From contig JADJPZ010000004.1 of the NCBI GenBank assembly GCA_016713025.1, positions 496,001 through 560,000 on the forward strand: a DNA stretch of 64,000 bases, written 5' to 3'. Both the position numbers and the translations under genes were made by a program. This stretch comes from Saprospiraceae bacterium. GTDB lineage: Bacteria > Bacteroidota > Bacteroidia > Chitinophagales > Saprospiraceae. A model generated the notes under the pieces. It did not search any database, was not told the DNA's origin, and saw nothing but the letters and a program-made list of their open reading frames with translations. Shown here one piece after another: positions 17,895 through 27,763 of the stretch. Position 1 is the first letter of the stretch. The number at the start of each line of letters is the position of its first letter.

Positions 17895-20755
17895 ATGCGT
17901 AAGTTTATTCAGTTTTGTTTTTGTGGTGTATTCGCCATTTCTTTTCATCACGGTATTGCTCAAAAACGTGATCTTAATTTTAAGCAGGTAGAAAAAAAGT
18001 CGCTCAACTTGATGAAGTTTTTTCCAGATGCAAGGTCTTTGAGTTTAATGCAGCTGATTTTTATAATCAGATGACAACCCAGAGATCTCTTTCAGGCGAA
18101 TATACTATTTCATTAGGAGATGATTTGTTATGGAAGTTCCATCTGGAAGAAGTACATATCATTAACGAAGAGACAACAATATATACTTTGTTGCCTGAGG
18201 GTAAACAAAAGTTAGCCAAAATACCAGATGTAAAAACCTATGAAGGCACTTTTGCTGATGGGCGACAGGGATATATAAGATTGACACTGCATGATGACTT
18301 TCTTTATGCCAACATTAAAGATGAACGTGCAGAATATTTTATAGAGCCCATGAAGTATTATGATAAAACTACAAGGAAAGGGGCTTTTGTTATGTACAAT
18401 AAGGCAGATATTAAGCCTAAACATAAATCCAAACAGTGTTTCAGACCTGATATTAAAGAGCATGAAGTATTAAATCCTCCACAAAATGGAACAAGAATGG
18501 CCGGAGAATGCTATAAAGTGAAATTAGCATTATTGGCAGATTATTCAATGTATACAGATATTTCACATAGTGGATTGGATGCTGTGATAGACCATGTAGT
18601 GGGTGTTATGAATAATGTACAGGCAAACTATGTATATAATGGAAGTGTCAATTTTTCAAATGGGATTAACTATGAAATCAGCGAAATTGTGGTTTCTACA
18701 TGTCCAACTTGTGACCCTATCTCTTCGACTCAAAATCCTTCTGCATTGCTTACTGAATTTTCGTCTTGGGTAGATATGAATGGATTTTACCATCCTTTTC
18801 ATGCAGCACATTTCTGGACCAACCGTGATTTTGTAGGTACTACCGTTGGTGTCGCATTCCAGCAGGGTAACTTGTATTGTAATCAAAGAGCAAGAGCCGT
18901 ACTAGAAGACTGGACAAGCAATGCAGGACTTCTGAAAACAATGGTGGCCCATGAGGTGGCGCACAATTTTAACGGAGCCCATGATGCTGCTACAGGGATG
19001 ATTTTGTCACCCACTGTTACCACTACTGATACTTGGAGCAGTGCTTCCAAGACTACCATTTCCGGAGAAATCACAAGTCAGGCATCGTGCCTGACATTAT
19101 GTGCACCTCCAGATTGTGAAAGACTCGAAAATGTGGTATTAAGCAATGTGACAACTTCCGGATTTGATCTCAGTTGGGATCATAAGCCTTTTCAGTTATA
19201 TACTATAAAAGTGAGAGAATCAGGAAATGAAAATTTTATCCTTGAGCAAACCACCATCAATAACTCCCTTACTATTAGTCCTCAGGGTTTTGAAATCTGT
19301 AAAACTTACGAAGCCTTTGTATATAACAATTGTGGTGCTCAAGGTCTGAGTGCCCCCCAGATTGCTGTATTTAAGGGATTGACTTCTCAGGGTTGTGCTG
19401 AATTTACAGCGAGTAAAAGAGCTGCATGGTCAGGTGTCAACATCGGCTTTATCAACAATTCACTCAACGCTAACCAGTATAATTGGAATCTGGGAAATGG
19501 ACAAACATCCACCCTGCAATCACCATCAACATCCTATAGTGCTCATGGCAAATATGATGTATCTCTCACTGTAAATGGTGGTAGCCACACCAAGATAAAA
19601 GATGATATGGTCCACATATTGCCAAATAGGAATACACCCTATACGCTCACCCAAGGTGGAAATTTTGAATCCAATGACTTAGATTTTGGTGTTGATCAGG
19701 TAGAAGGCACCACCAGTCTTTGGGAGTATGGGACATCAAATTATGTATTATCTACTCAAGGTAAGGCATGGAAAACCAAATTGAATAGTGATATACCGAG
19801 AGTCACTACAAAAAGTGCCCTTCTTACCCCAAGATATATTTTTACAAATTTTACTAATTACAACCTTAGTTTTGATTTGAGTATGGAAACTGTTTTTTGC
19901 AATGCTCCTTTTGCTGTCCAGTTACAGTACTCAACAGACAATGGAACCAATTGGACAAGACTTGGCGGCAACAGTTTTTATGACGCATATCCGGGTGGTT
20001 TCTGTAGTGTACAATCGCAGGTTTTTTCAGATGGTTACGGTTGGACATATACTCAGCAATACAGCACTAAATCTATAGATGTGAGTTTCCTATCAGGTCA
20101 GCCATCCGTTGTTTTCAGATTTGTAGCCTCCATTGCCGGCAGTTTTACAGGTGGATATGCCATTGATGGTGCTTTGATTGACAATTTTCAGATCACAGCT
20201 ACAGGTGCGGTACCATTACCTTTGGATGTCAATAGTCTCAAGGGAAAAAAGGTAGAAAATAGTTCTTTCCTTGAGTGGTCATCTACGATCACAAACCATG
20301 ATATCGAGCAGTTTTTTATATATCGGACAGTAGGAAATAATATTGAGTTTACTGAAATAGGAAAACTGGATGTAAGTCATTCTCAAAAAAATGATTTCAC
20401 TTTTATTGATCAAAATCCTGTACCAGGCACTAATTTCTACAAAGTAGGCGCACGGAGCTATGACGGTAAAATGACCTATTCAAACATCATAAAAGTATTA
20501 CATGCCGGTACATCAACGATAGAAGTATTTCCAAATCCCGGCCTTAAGGGTGAGAGTGTACGGCTTCTTATAAAGGACGATGCCGAAGTCACCCAAATTC
20601 AGATATCGGATGTTTTGAGCAGGAAAATTGACTCCAATTTGTATCATTTTGACAAAAATAACAATAGCATCACTTTCAAAAATGAAGGATTGTACGTGGC
20701 ACACATTACACTCTCTGATGGTCTTACCTTAACTGCAAAGATGATAATACTTTGA
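17895..20755 (+). CDS. Secreted reprolysin-like metalloprotease with Fn3, PKD and T9SS sorting domains; frame change near the start
   Basis: The start codon at 17895 opens a signal peptide (MRKFIQFCFCGVFAISF) but that frame stops at 18072. From 17999 onward a -1 shift continues as VAQLDEVFSRCKVFEFN into the long frame that ends at 20755, giving about 952 residues. The change falls on A AAA AAG (17993-17999). The body contains a propeptide, the metzincin zinc site HEVAHNFNGAHD (about residues 352-363), a fibronectin type III domain, a PKD-like domain (NQYNWNLGNGQTSTLQSPS), a MAM/jelly-roll-like region and a C-terminal T9SS sorting domain (VFPNPGLKGESV to LTAKMIIL). It is exported through the outer membrane and processed. 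Either programmed -1 frameshifting or one missing A in the run of seven explains the frame. Confidence 0.82.
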
Positions 20756-20829
20756 TAGTTTCTTCGATCTCTAGAAATCGACCACTAAGCTAAGATAAGC
20801 GAAGGCAGGTGAGCGATTTTCAATCCTTG

Positions 20830-21372
20830 TGCCAACCCCTTTTCACCCAAGGGTCGCCCTTCGGGACGCTCCTCAGTCGAAAAGGGGAAATCGACCACTA
20901 AGCCGACGAAGGAGGACTGGTGAGCGAATTCTACATTTGTGCCAGCTCCTTTCGCTTAAGGGTCGCCCTTCGGGACGCTCCGACGCTCCGCAGTCGAAAA
21001 AGGGACATTCGACCACTAAGCTGACAAAGGAAGACTGGTGAGCGATTTCTACATTTGTGCCGCTCTCTTTCGCTTAAGGGTCGCCCTCCGGGACGCTCCT
21101 CAGTGGAAAAAGGGCATTCGACCACTAAGCCGACGAAGGAGGACTGGTGAGCGAATTTTTATTTCCGGCACTCCTTTTCTCTTAAGGGTCGCCCTTCGGG
21201 ACGCTCCTCAGTCGAAAAGGGTAAATCGACCACTAAGCCGACGAAGGAGGACTGGTGAGCGATTTTTCATTTCTGCCACTCCTTTTCGCTTAAGGGTCGC
21301 CCTTCGGGACGCTCCTCAGTCGAAAAGGGACATTCGACCACTAAGCCGACGAAGGAGGACTGGTGAGCGATT
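20830..21372 (+). repeat. REP array, upstream block of five ~108-bp units
   Basis: Core GGGTCGCCCTTCGGGACGCT occurs at 20851, 20960, 21078, 21186 and 21293, all in the same orientation, spaced 107-118 bp. Between cores each unit carries CGACCACTAAGCCGACGAAG and GAGGACTGGTGAGCGA. The 118-bp spacing is caused by a 9-bp internal duplication (GACGCTCCG) near 20980. Open reading frames across the block are a by-product of the repeat. Confidence 0.85.
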
Positions 21373-21454
21373 TTTTTCAAATATTCTTTTAGAAAAATTA
21401 TTAATTTTTGGCCATTTTCTACAAATCCAATATTTTGCAATAAAATTTTAGTAA

Positions 21455-22090
21455 ATGAATTTTTGGCAAGACTTTGAACCCGAAGAATTTTACCATATTT
21501 ATAACAAGTCGGTGTCCGGTATTAAGTTATTTAGAGAAGACCTTGATTATCAAGTTTTTTTGACTAGATTTAATACATATTTGGGTGAATGTTTTGAAAT
21601 GTATGCTTATGTACTTATGCCTAACCATTTTCATTTGCTGGTCAAAGTAAAAAGTGTCGCTGAACTGTATGATTTTGCTAAAACACAAAAAACCATAAAA
21701 AGTAAACTCTTTTTAGAGCAACAATCCAGTCTAAATGATTTTGTAATAGATCAGTTTAAAAGGTGGCTGAGTTCATATACTATTACTTATAAAAACAAAT
21801 ATCAACATGCCGGATCAGTATTGATGAAAAGATTCAAAAGAATACAATCAGATAGTATAGAAAAGAATATATATTGGTTGGCATACATCCACCACAACCC
21901 CATTCATCATGAGTATTGTAAAGATTATAGCCAATGGGAATATAGCTCTTATAATACTTATCTGACGACAAAACAAACAAAACTTAACAGAAGTCAAACA
22001 CTGGAAAAATGGTTTTCTTCTCTTCAAGATTTTCAGCAGTATCATAGTGATTTTAAGCTTGATCAGAACATCGACCAAATCGACCACTAA
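21455..22090 (+). CDS. REP-associated tyrosine transposase (RAYT, IS200/IS605-like Y1 family)
   Basis: 211 residues. The N-terminus EEFYHIYNKSVSGIKLF and the HUH motif MPNHFHLLVKV (about residues 54-64) identify the Y1 transposase fold; YIHHNPIHHEYCKDY and WEYSSYNTYL follow in the usual order for RAYTs. These enzymes cut and join single-stranded DNA at REP hairpins. The gene stands alone, without TnpB, in the middle of ten copies of one REP-type repeat, five on each side in the same direction. Its last codons (NIDQIDH then TAA) lie in the repeat sequence ATCGACCACTAA, so the stop codon is supplied by the repeat. It is very likely the enzyme that moves or multiplies this repeat. Confidence 0.9.
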   Translation: MNFWQDFEPEEFYHIYNKSVSGIKLFREDLDYQVFLTRFNTYLGECFEMYAYVLMPNHFHLLVKVKSVAELYDFAKTQKTIKSKLFLEQQSSLNDFVIDQFKRWLSSYTITYKNKYQHAGSVLMKRFKRIQSDSIEKNIYWLAYIHHNPIHHEYCKDYSQWEYSSYNTYLTTKQTKLNRSQTLEKWFSSLQDFQQYHSDFKLDQNIDQIDH

Positions 22091-22625
22091 GCTGAGTGCA
22101 ACGAAGACTTGTGAGAGATTTCAATACTTGTGCCAGCTCTTTTCGCTTAAGGGTCGCCCTTCGGGACGCTCCTCAGTCGAAAAGGGGAAATCGACCACTA
22201 ACCCGACGAAGGAAGACTGGTGAGCGATTTCTACATTTGTGCCAGATCCATTTCGCTTAAGGGTCGCCCTTCGGGACGCTCCGCAGTCGAAAAAGGGCAT
22301 TCGACCACTATGCCGACGAAGGAGGGCTGGTGAGCGATTTTTCATTTCCGGCACTCCTTTTCGCTTAAGGGTCGCCCTTCGGGACGCTCCTCAGTCGATA
22401 AGGGCATTCGACCACTAAGCTGAGCAAAGCGAGGACTGGTGAGCGAATTCTACACTTGTGCCAACCCCTTTTCGCCCAAGGGTCGCCCTTCGGGACGCTC
22501 CTCAGTCGAAAAGGGGAAATCGACCACTAAGCCGACGAAGGAGGACTGGTGAGCGATTTTTCATTTCCGGCACTCCTTTTCGCTTAAGGGTCGCCCTTTG
22601 GGACGCTCCTCAGTCGAAAAGGAGC
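22077..22625 (+). repeat. REP array, downstream block of five ~108-bp units
   Basis: Same core as upstream at 22151, 22261, 22369, 22480 and 22588, same orientation, spacing 108-111 bp. The first CGACCACTAA supplies the RAYT stop codon and the last unit runs to the 3' end of the neighbouring minus-strand gene at 22627. Confidence 0.85.
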
Positions 22626-22626
22626 A

Positions 22627-23603
22627 TCACTCTATCTTAATAAATCGTTTCTGATGCTGTGTGTTGCCTTGTGTCACAGATATATTATATGTTCCGGTAG
22701 GATACTGGGTGACATCGATCGGCTCGATGCCTGCTCCTATGATCGTTTTGTCTGCCATGATGCGGCCATGAATGTCATATATCCTGAGGTCTATCTCTCC
22801 TGCTGCCGCATCCATGGTACTGATGTCGAGATGTACCATCTGGATGGCTGGGTTGGGATAGATGGCTATGCCATCTGATGGCTTGCGGGAGAAGTTCACA
22901 GCTTTGATGTCGCTGTACTTGTGCGAGCCATCCAGATCTGTGAGCCTGAGTCTGTAGTAGTAAATCTGATCGGCAGTCCTGCTGAAGGGCAGATTGTCAT
23001 CTATGTACTCATACGCAAGCTCGGTATGGCTATTGCCAGCCGCATCGACCTTGCCTATGGCATCCCAGGTGTCTCCGTCTCTGCTGCGCTCGATGCCGAA
23101 GTAGGCAGAGTTGATTTCAGAGGAAGTCGTCCAGTTTAGCCTGGATGCCCTCTCAGAGTGTTGAGTGGCAGAGAAGGTGTGGAGGTGATGGGGAGCGGGC
23201 TAAAGAAAACGCTAACTGGTGAACATGCTCCAACTGAAGCTGCTGATGGAAACCCATCAATTTCTAAATATGGGTTTGATAGACTAAAGACAACACTTCC
23301 CGAAGATTGTGGAGGAGAAACAGTATATGTTCCTGTGATAATTGTAGAAGGCTCCCCAGGAGGTATTGTAATTTCGACAACTCTTGAAAATCTATTTCCT
23401 AAAGTACCATTCACCGTTACAGCAAGATGGTTATCATCAACATTAACTGCTAAATTTGTGACTAATATTACACTTGATGAAGTGTTAGTAACAAATATCG
23501 AAAAACTTCCAGTATTTATACCTGGTGTAACTGAAAAACACACATTTTGTGAATTCCCCCAAAAGCAAATTAATTGTAAAAAAAATATTAATATTAAACG
23601 CAT
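22627..23603 (-). CDS. Secreted T9SS-sorted protein, single-base frame break in the middle
   Basis: From 23603 a signal peptide (MRLILIFFLQLICFWGNSQ) leads a beta-rich domain of about 130 residues that reads through SVFFSPLPIT and then leaves the frame near 23187, stopping at 23136. One base later the typical continuation LHTFSATQHSERASRLNWTT is open down to 22627 and holds a fibronectin-like segment (YYYRLRLTDLDGSHKYSDIK) and a T9SS sorting domain (IAIYPNPAIQ to HQKRFIKIE). Restoring one C in the CACC run joins both parts into about 325 residues. The 3' half is clearly richer in G+C than the 5' half. It starts 17 bp after the upstream gene and shares its operon. The ligand or role is unknown. 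Confidence 0.7.
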
Positions 23604-23620
23604 TTTTAAAAATTTTGAAT

Positions 23621-25303
23621 TTAAGGAATTTGTTCGTTTCTGGTAGCTAATACATTTGGAACACCAATACTTTGCAATATGATTATTCTATCATTATTTG
23701 AATCTGAATATCTAATAATACCATCCATATTAACATCTTCTGAATGATATCCAGTTGTGGTAGCTAATACATTTGGTACACCAATTCTTTGTAAGATAAG
23801 AATTCTATCATTACCTGAATCGGAATATCTTAAAATTTTATCACCATTAACATCACCTGGCCATAAAGAAAATATGCCTGATGCCGATTTTTGCGCATTA
23901 GTGCCATATGTTCCCACACTTCCATCTGTAAAATTTATTGCCAGTGGAGTTGAACTTAAAAATACAACACTATTGGTCATCACTCCTAGGTGGTTTCTGT
24001 GTCTCACTACAACATGATAGTTACCGTCATTGATACCTGTAAATCTGACTGGTGATCCATCTTCGGCTTCTACCACATCACCATCTCTTTGCAGGATGGC
24101 AGATTTTGATGCCACGACTGTCGTAAGGTCCGATCTGAGTTCTAAAAAAACCCAATCTACTGCATCATTTTGTGAACCAGATTTGTCAAAATCTGCCAAA
24201 GCATTCACAAATTCTATGCCTTTTCCACCTCGTCCTGCATGCGCAAATGTTGCATTATAAGGGGCGGATGAATAGGGCTGATTTAATGGTACCAAATCTG
24301 CACTTCTAAGCTGATCTCCCATTTCATTGGAAGAAAAACTTGGTCCTCCTAAAAATACTTTAACATTTACAGCCACATAATCTAGCGCTTTATCATCACC
24401 TACCATAAAGTTGCCTGGGGTCACTCCGTTTCTTGATCTTGTATATGGGCCGGACCCTGAAGCAGCACTTAAGTCAGCAACCAATAAATCATATGTAGTA
24501 CCATTATACCTTCCTACACCACAATCATTTCTTGTAAATGAAGGCAGTTCATCAGTTAAATTCCATTGTGCTGTAAGATTCAGATTACTGCTTCCGGCAT
24601 TTGCTTCTGTAATAGCCCAGGTAGCATTGACAGCTTCAGTTGTTATTTGTGTTCCATTCGAGCCATTGACATATGCGTGTTCGAGTACTCTCACACCAAT
24701 GTTATCGGCTGTTCCGTTTTCTGAGATAGAAATTGGATTGTAGGTTGTTGCATTAAATCCTACAGGATAGGTGAATGCAGTTGTTCCCAGGCCTGGGTTC
24801 ACCAGTCTTCCGGTACCACCAGTCGCCACATAGCCATTAGTCGTATGATCCGTGGTAGCAGAAACAATAGCAGTTGTGTACAAACTCAGGTCAAAGTCTC
24901 CAAGATCGATCTTATTGTTACCTGTACCTGTAAATTCAAGATTTCCGTTGATCGAAGCGTTGCCCAGTAATGTCACTTTGCCTGCTGATGTGGTTTTTGC
25001 CATTTCTACATTGGGCAATTCATCTCCATTAAGTGTCACGTCTGAATTTCCTGTACCGATAAATCTTACTTTTCCGGTTGGAGAAATTGTGGTACCTGTT
25101 CCTGTAGCGTTGGTGAAATTTCCTTGAACTTCCAGAATACCTCCATCATCAATAGTAATAGTACCGGCTTGATTTTCAAAACTAGTCTCCACCCGCAGCG
25201 TGGCTCCGGACTGTATGGTCACCGTAGCACCGTTATTGATAAACTGTGCTTGTGCCGCTGCAGTCATCATAAGTGCAAAGATGAATAAAAGAAATCTGTT
25301 CAT
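23621..25303 (-). CDS. Large secreted beta-helix-like protein with two dockerin-like calcium repeats
   Basis: 560 residues. Signal peptide FLLFIFALMMTAAAQAQF, then a repetitive beta-strand region (GATVTIQSGATLRVETSF, GTITIDDGGILEVQG) typical of adhesin-like right-handed beta-helices in Bacteroidota surface proteins. Near the end two copies of a dockerin/EF-hand-like unit occur: GDVNGDKILRYSDSGNDRIL and EDVNMDGIIRYSDSNNDRII, each followed by LQ.IGVPNVLAT. They probably bind calcium. There is no T9SS sorting tail after them, whereas the gene 17 bp downstream has one. A -7 box at 25536-25543 would give a long leader of about 225 nt. Likely a surface or matrix protein; function not known. Confidence 0.75.
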   Translation of the reverse strand: MNRFLLFIFALMMTAAAQAQFINNGATVTIQSGATLRVETSFENQAGTITIDDGGILEVQGNFTNATGTGTTISPTGKVRFIGTGNSDVTLNGDELPNVEMAKTTSAGKVTLLGNASINGNLEFTGTGNNKIDLGDFDLSLYTTAIVSATTDHTTNGYVATGGTGRLVNPGLGTTAFTYPVGFNATTYNPISISENGTADNIGVRVLEHAYVNGSNGTQITTEAVNATWAITEANAGSSNLNLTAQWNLTDELPSFTRNDCGVGRYNGTTYDLLVADLSAASGSGPYTRSRNGVTPGNFMVGDDKALDYVAVNVKVFLGGPSFSSNEMGDQLRSADLVPLNQPYSSAPYNATFAHAGRGGKGIEFVNALADFDKSGSQNDAVDWVFLELRSDLTTVVASKSAILQRDGDVVEAEDGSPVRFTGINDGNYHVVVRHRNHLGVMTNSVVFLSSTPLAINFTDGSVGTYGTNAQKSASGIFSLWPGDVNGDKILRYSDSGNDRILILQRIGVPNVLATTTGYHSEDVNMDGIIRYSDSNNDRIIILQSIGVPNVLATRNEQIP

Positions 25304-25535
25304 AAGTATAAAAGTATTTAATCAGATGATAATTTCATAAATGACGAAAAATGAGCTGTTGTATCACGTTTTATAATAAAAATCGACTTAGCCTTGAAAT
25401 GGAGTGAGAACATTCCAATCAGGTCATGCTACGATCTTTATTTTATTCATTATTTTAAAAATTTGTTTTGATAATAAATAGGTTTCCCTCATTACAAAAC
25501 GATTTATATCAAGGACTCCCTAAATAAATTCTTTA

Positions 25536-25543
25536 CAAAAGTA
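25536..25543 (-). promoter_or_regulatory. -7 box far upstream of the 23621-25303 gene
   Basis: Reads TACTTTTG on the minus strand; about 230 bp before the ATG at 25303. Confidence 0.35.
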
Positions 25544-25846
25544 TATTTATTTAATTTATCAATCATTAAAAACTATTCAAAATATACCATTTTTTTATTA
25601 AATGGTAGGATACAGCATTTTAATGGTAGTTGTCAAATAATAAACTTTGAATGAGACATAATTAATTACCGGAGGAAGGAAATGAATCAGCTTGGGATTA
25701 CTGACAGCTTATGATTGATTGTTGATAATCCAATGTCGTTAAGATATAGTTTTTTTAGTTGTTTTGGGTGTACACCAAATTTGCACTAAATTATATAATT
25801 CCTAAGTTCTGAATTTAGTGGAGTAGCCTAATAGTTAGGAGTTTAA

Positions 25847-25945
25847 GGGTGGGACGTCTCAAGCGTAGCTTGACAAGCTCTTCAGTGCCTGCCAAGCTAT
25901 GCTTGGGAATGAGGTTATTGGGAAGGTAATTTGGCTTTTCTTACC
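25847..25945 (+). repeat. Dispersed intergenic repeat, copy left of the IS110 element
   Basis: GGGTGGGACGTCTCAAGC, then GTAGCTTGACAAGCTCTTC, then GGGAATGAGGTTATTGGG; matches 27650-27708 in the same direction and 12041-12078 and 53891-53951 in reverse. Confidence 0.65.
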
Positions 25946-26008
25946 CCTGCCCCTTATATGTTTGCATTTTAAAAATTAATGGTTTCAAGATAAACAAATA
26001 ATTTATAA

Positions 26009-26111
26009 CTTGGCGGTTGAAGGGGAACACCCCTTGATACTTAGATATCGTCCTTTAGTGTCCCTTTCGCCAAGCTTAATCATGAGGTATAACTTGATAC
26101 ATTGATATCGT
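26009..26111 (+). ncRNA. Structured left-end region of IS110, bridge-RNA candidate
   Basis: Outer stem CTTGGCG (26009-26015) with CGCCAAG (26068-26074), inner hairpin AAGGGG AACA CCCCTT (26020-26035). A 19-nt sequence CTTGATACTTAGATATCGT (26033-26051) recurs with two changes at 26093-26111. IS110-family elements are known to encode a recombination-guiding bridge RNA in the non-coding end next to the transposase, and this is that position. The RNA itself is inference. Confidence 0.4.
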
Positions 26112-26170
26112 ATAATATAAGGGAATGTAAGGCTTGACATTTTTTTAACACATTTTAAAGTAATTTATGT

Positions 26171-27555
26171 ATGAAAGTTGGATTTGGAGGACTGGACGCA
26201 AGTAAAGGTTATTGTGATTTCAGTTTAATTTCGAAGGGTAATGAATTTACCAATCGCAGGATGAATTTTATTGATAATCAATCCGGTCTTGATGAACTCA
26301 AAAAGTCTTATCACAGGCACTTTTGTCTATTGATAAAATTTATTTGGCTATTGAAAGTACCGGTGGGTATGAAAACAATTGGTATAATCAATTGGTAAGT
26401 TTTGATAAGCGAATCATCATGTTCAGGATTAATCCGTTGCGGACACATCATGAGTCAAAAAGAATATGCATCGCAATATTAATGACGCCATCAGTAGTGA
26501 AATTATAGCTAGGCATGTATCTGAAAATTATGAGGAACTAGAGAAAGCCAAGCCTAGATCCTTACATTTTTATACTGCGAAACAGATGCACAAAACTATA
26601 CAAGGATTTATTAAACAAAAGACGAGAAATATCAACCAACTTGAGAAAGTAGTGTATAGTTGTATTCCTGGTCTTTTAACTTTTAGTAAAAATGGCATGC
26701 CAAAATACATGTATAAAGTACTTCAAAAGTATCCATCAAAGGCAAAGATATTAAATGCGAAAACAGCTTCATTGGCTAAAATCAAAGGGTTAACCATGGA
26801 GAAGGCTGAGGCCATCCAAAAAGCGGTGAAGCTAGATTCAGGGTCGGGTAATACGATACTTACTGAGCTAAATATTAAAACATTGGCCCAAACTATTAAC
26901 TTATTCTCCACCCAGATCAAAGAACTTCAATCAGAGCTTGCTAAACACGGAGCCAACGACTTAGCGGATTTATTAGTCACAATTCCTGGTTGCGGCATCG
27001 AGTCAGCAGTGTCATTAAGCATAGAAATAGAAGATATAAATCGATTTAACAGTGCCGCATCACTTTGTTGCTATTTTGGAGTACACCCAGAAAACCATAC
27101 AAGTGGTGATATATCAAAGAAACCTAAAATGAGCAAAAAAGGAAGTAGTTCATATAGGGGTACAATATACATGGTAGCTAAAAATGCGATTATGTATGAC
27201 CCTTATTTTAAAGAGGTATATTCAAATCAAAGAGCGAAAGGTAAGACCTATAACGATGCTTTAGGTGTAATAATGAACAAGTTAACAAGAGTGATCTATG
27301 GTATGCTTACAAACAAAGAGGCATACGATTCATCAAAACCTAAAAACACAAAAAAACAAACCAGTAGACGCAGATCAGCAAATAGAGAAGTTGGAAAAAG
27401 AAACCGCAGATTATAAGGCAGAGCTAGAAAAGATGCAAAACGCACCAGTTTCTCGAAGAGCAGAAAATAAAATAAAAAAGGCAATGGAAGAGTCTCAAAA
27501 CTCAATTGAAGAGTTGCGCACGAGATCAAAACCATTACCAAGTGCAAACATATAA
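26171..27555 (+). pseudogene. IS110-family transposase (DEDD + transposase_20), three frame breaks
   Basis: Three frames together make one IS110 transposase: MKVGFGGLDASKGYCDFSL (from 26171), SIDKIYLAIESTGGYENNW (frame change near 26309), then NMHRNINDAISSEIIARHVS (near 26460) to the C-terminal domain LVTIPGCGIESAVSLSIEIE and HTSGDISKKPKMSKKGSSSY. A third change near 27368 leads into a Lys/Glu-rich coiled-coil tail with NAPVSRRAENKIKKAMEESQ, the usual end of Bacteroidota members. The RuvC-like DEDD residues (LDAS, AIESTGG) and the catalytic Ser region are present. Each break is one base short in a T or A run, so the gene may be intact in the living genome. No terminal inverted repeats are expected for this family and none were seen. 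Confidence 0.8.
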
Positions 27556-27649
27556 ATTTGTTTGAACTTGGTAATAAAAAACACCGCCAAATATTATAAA
27601 ATCAACGGTATAACTAAAGGGGAATTCAGCGCTTTTATTAGGAGAATTT

Positions 27650-27708
27650 GGGTGGGACGTCTCAAGCGTAGCTTGACAGGCTCTTTAGGGATTGAGGGTT
27701 GCTGGCTG
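27650..27708 (+). repeat. Dispersed intergenic repeat, copy between IS110 and IS256
   Basis: GGGACGTCTCAAGCGTAGCT, TGACAGGCTCTTTAGGG, ATTGAGGGTTGC; closest to 25847-25945. Confidence 0.65.
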
Positions 27709-27763
27709 TTTAAACAATTTCAGGAGGCTGTAAAATATTTTGTGTAAACAAAACTTCAAAGAA

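Noticed and set aside
20829..21451. ORFs encoding Arg-rich repeats such as RVALRDAPQSKR
   Set aside because: They are translations of the REP units, present in several frames and on both strands.
20829..22640. CRISPR-like regular repeats
   Set aside because: Units are ~108 bp with conserved sequence throughout, no unique spacers and no cas genes; a RAYT/REP array explains them.
23158..25127. Several plus-strand ORFs opposite the surface-protein genes
   Set aside because: No start signals or domain features; minus-strand genes with signal peptides explain the region.
27298..27555. Separate small coiled-coil gene
   Set aside because: It overlaps the IS110 transposase in another frame and matches the C-terminal tail of that family; it is the 3' end of the same gene after a frame break.
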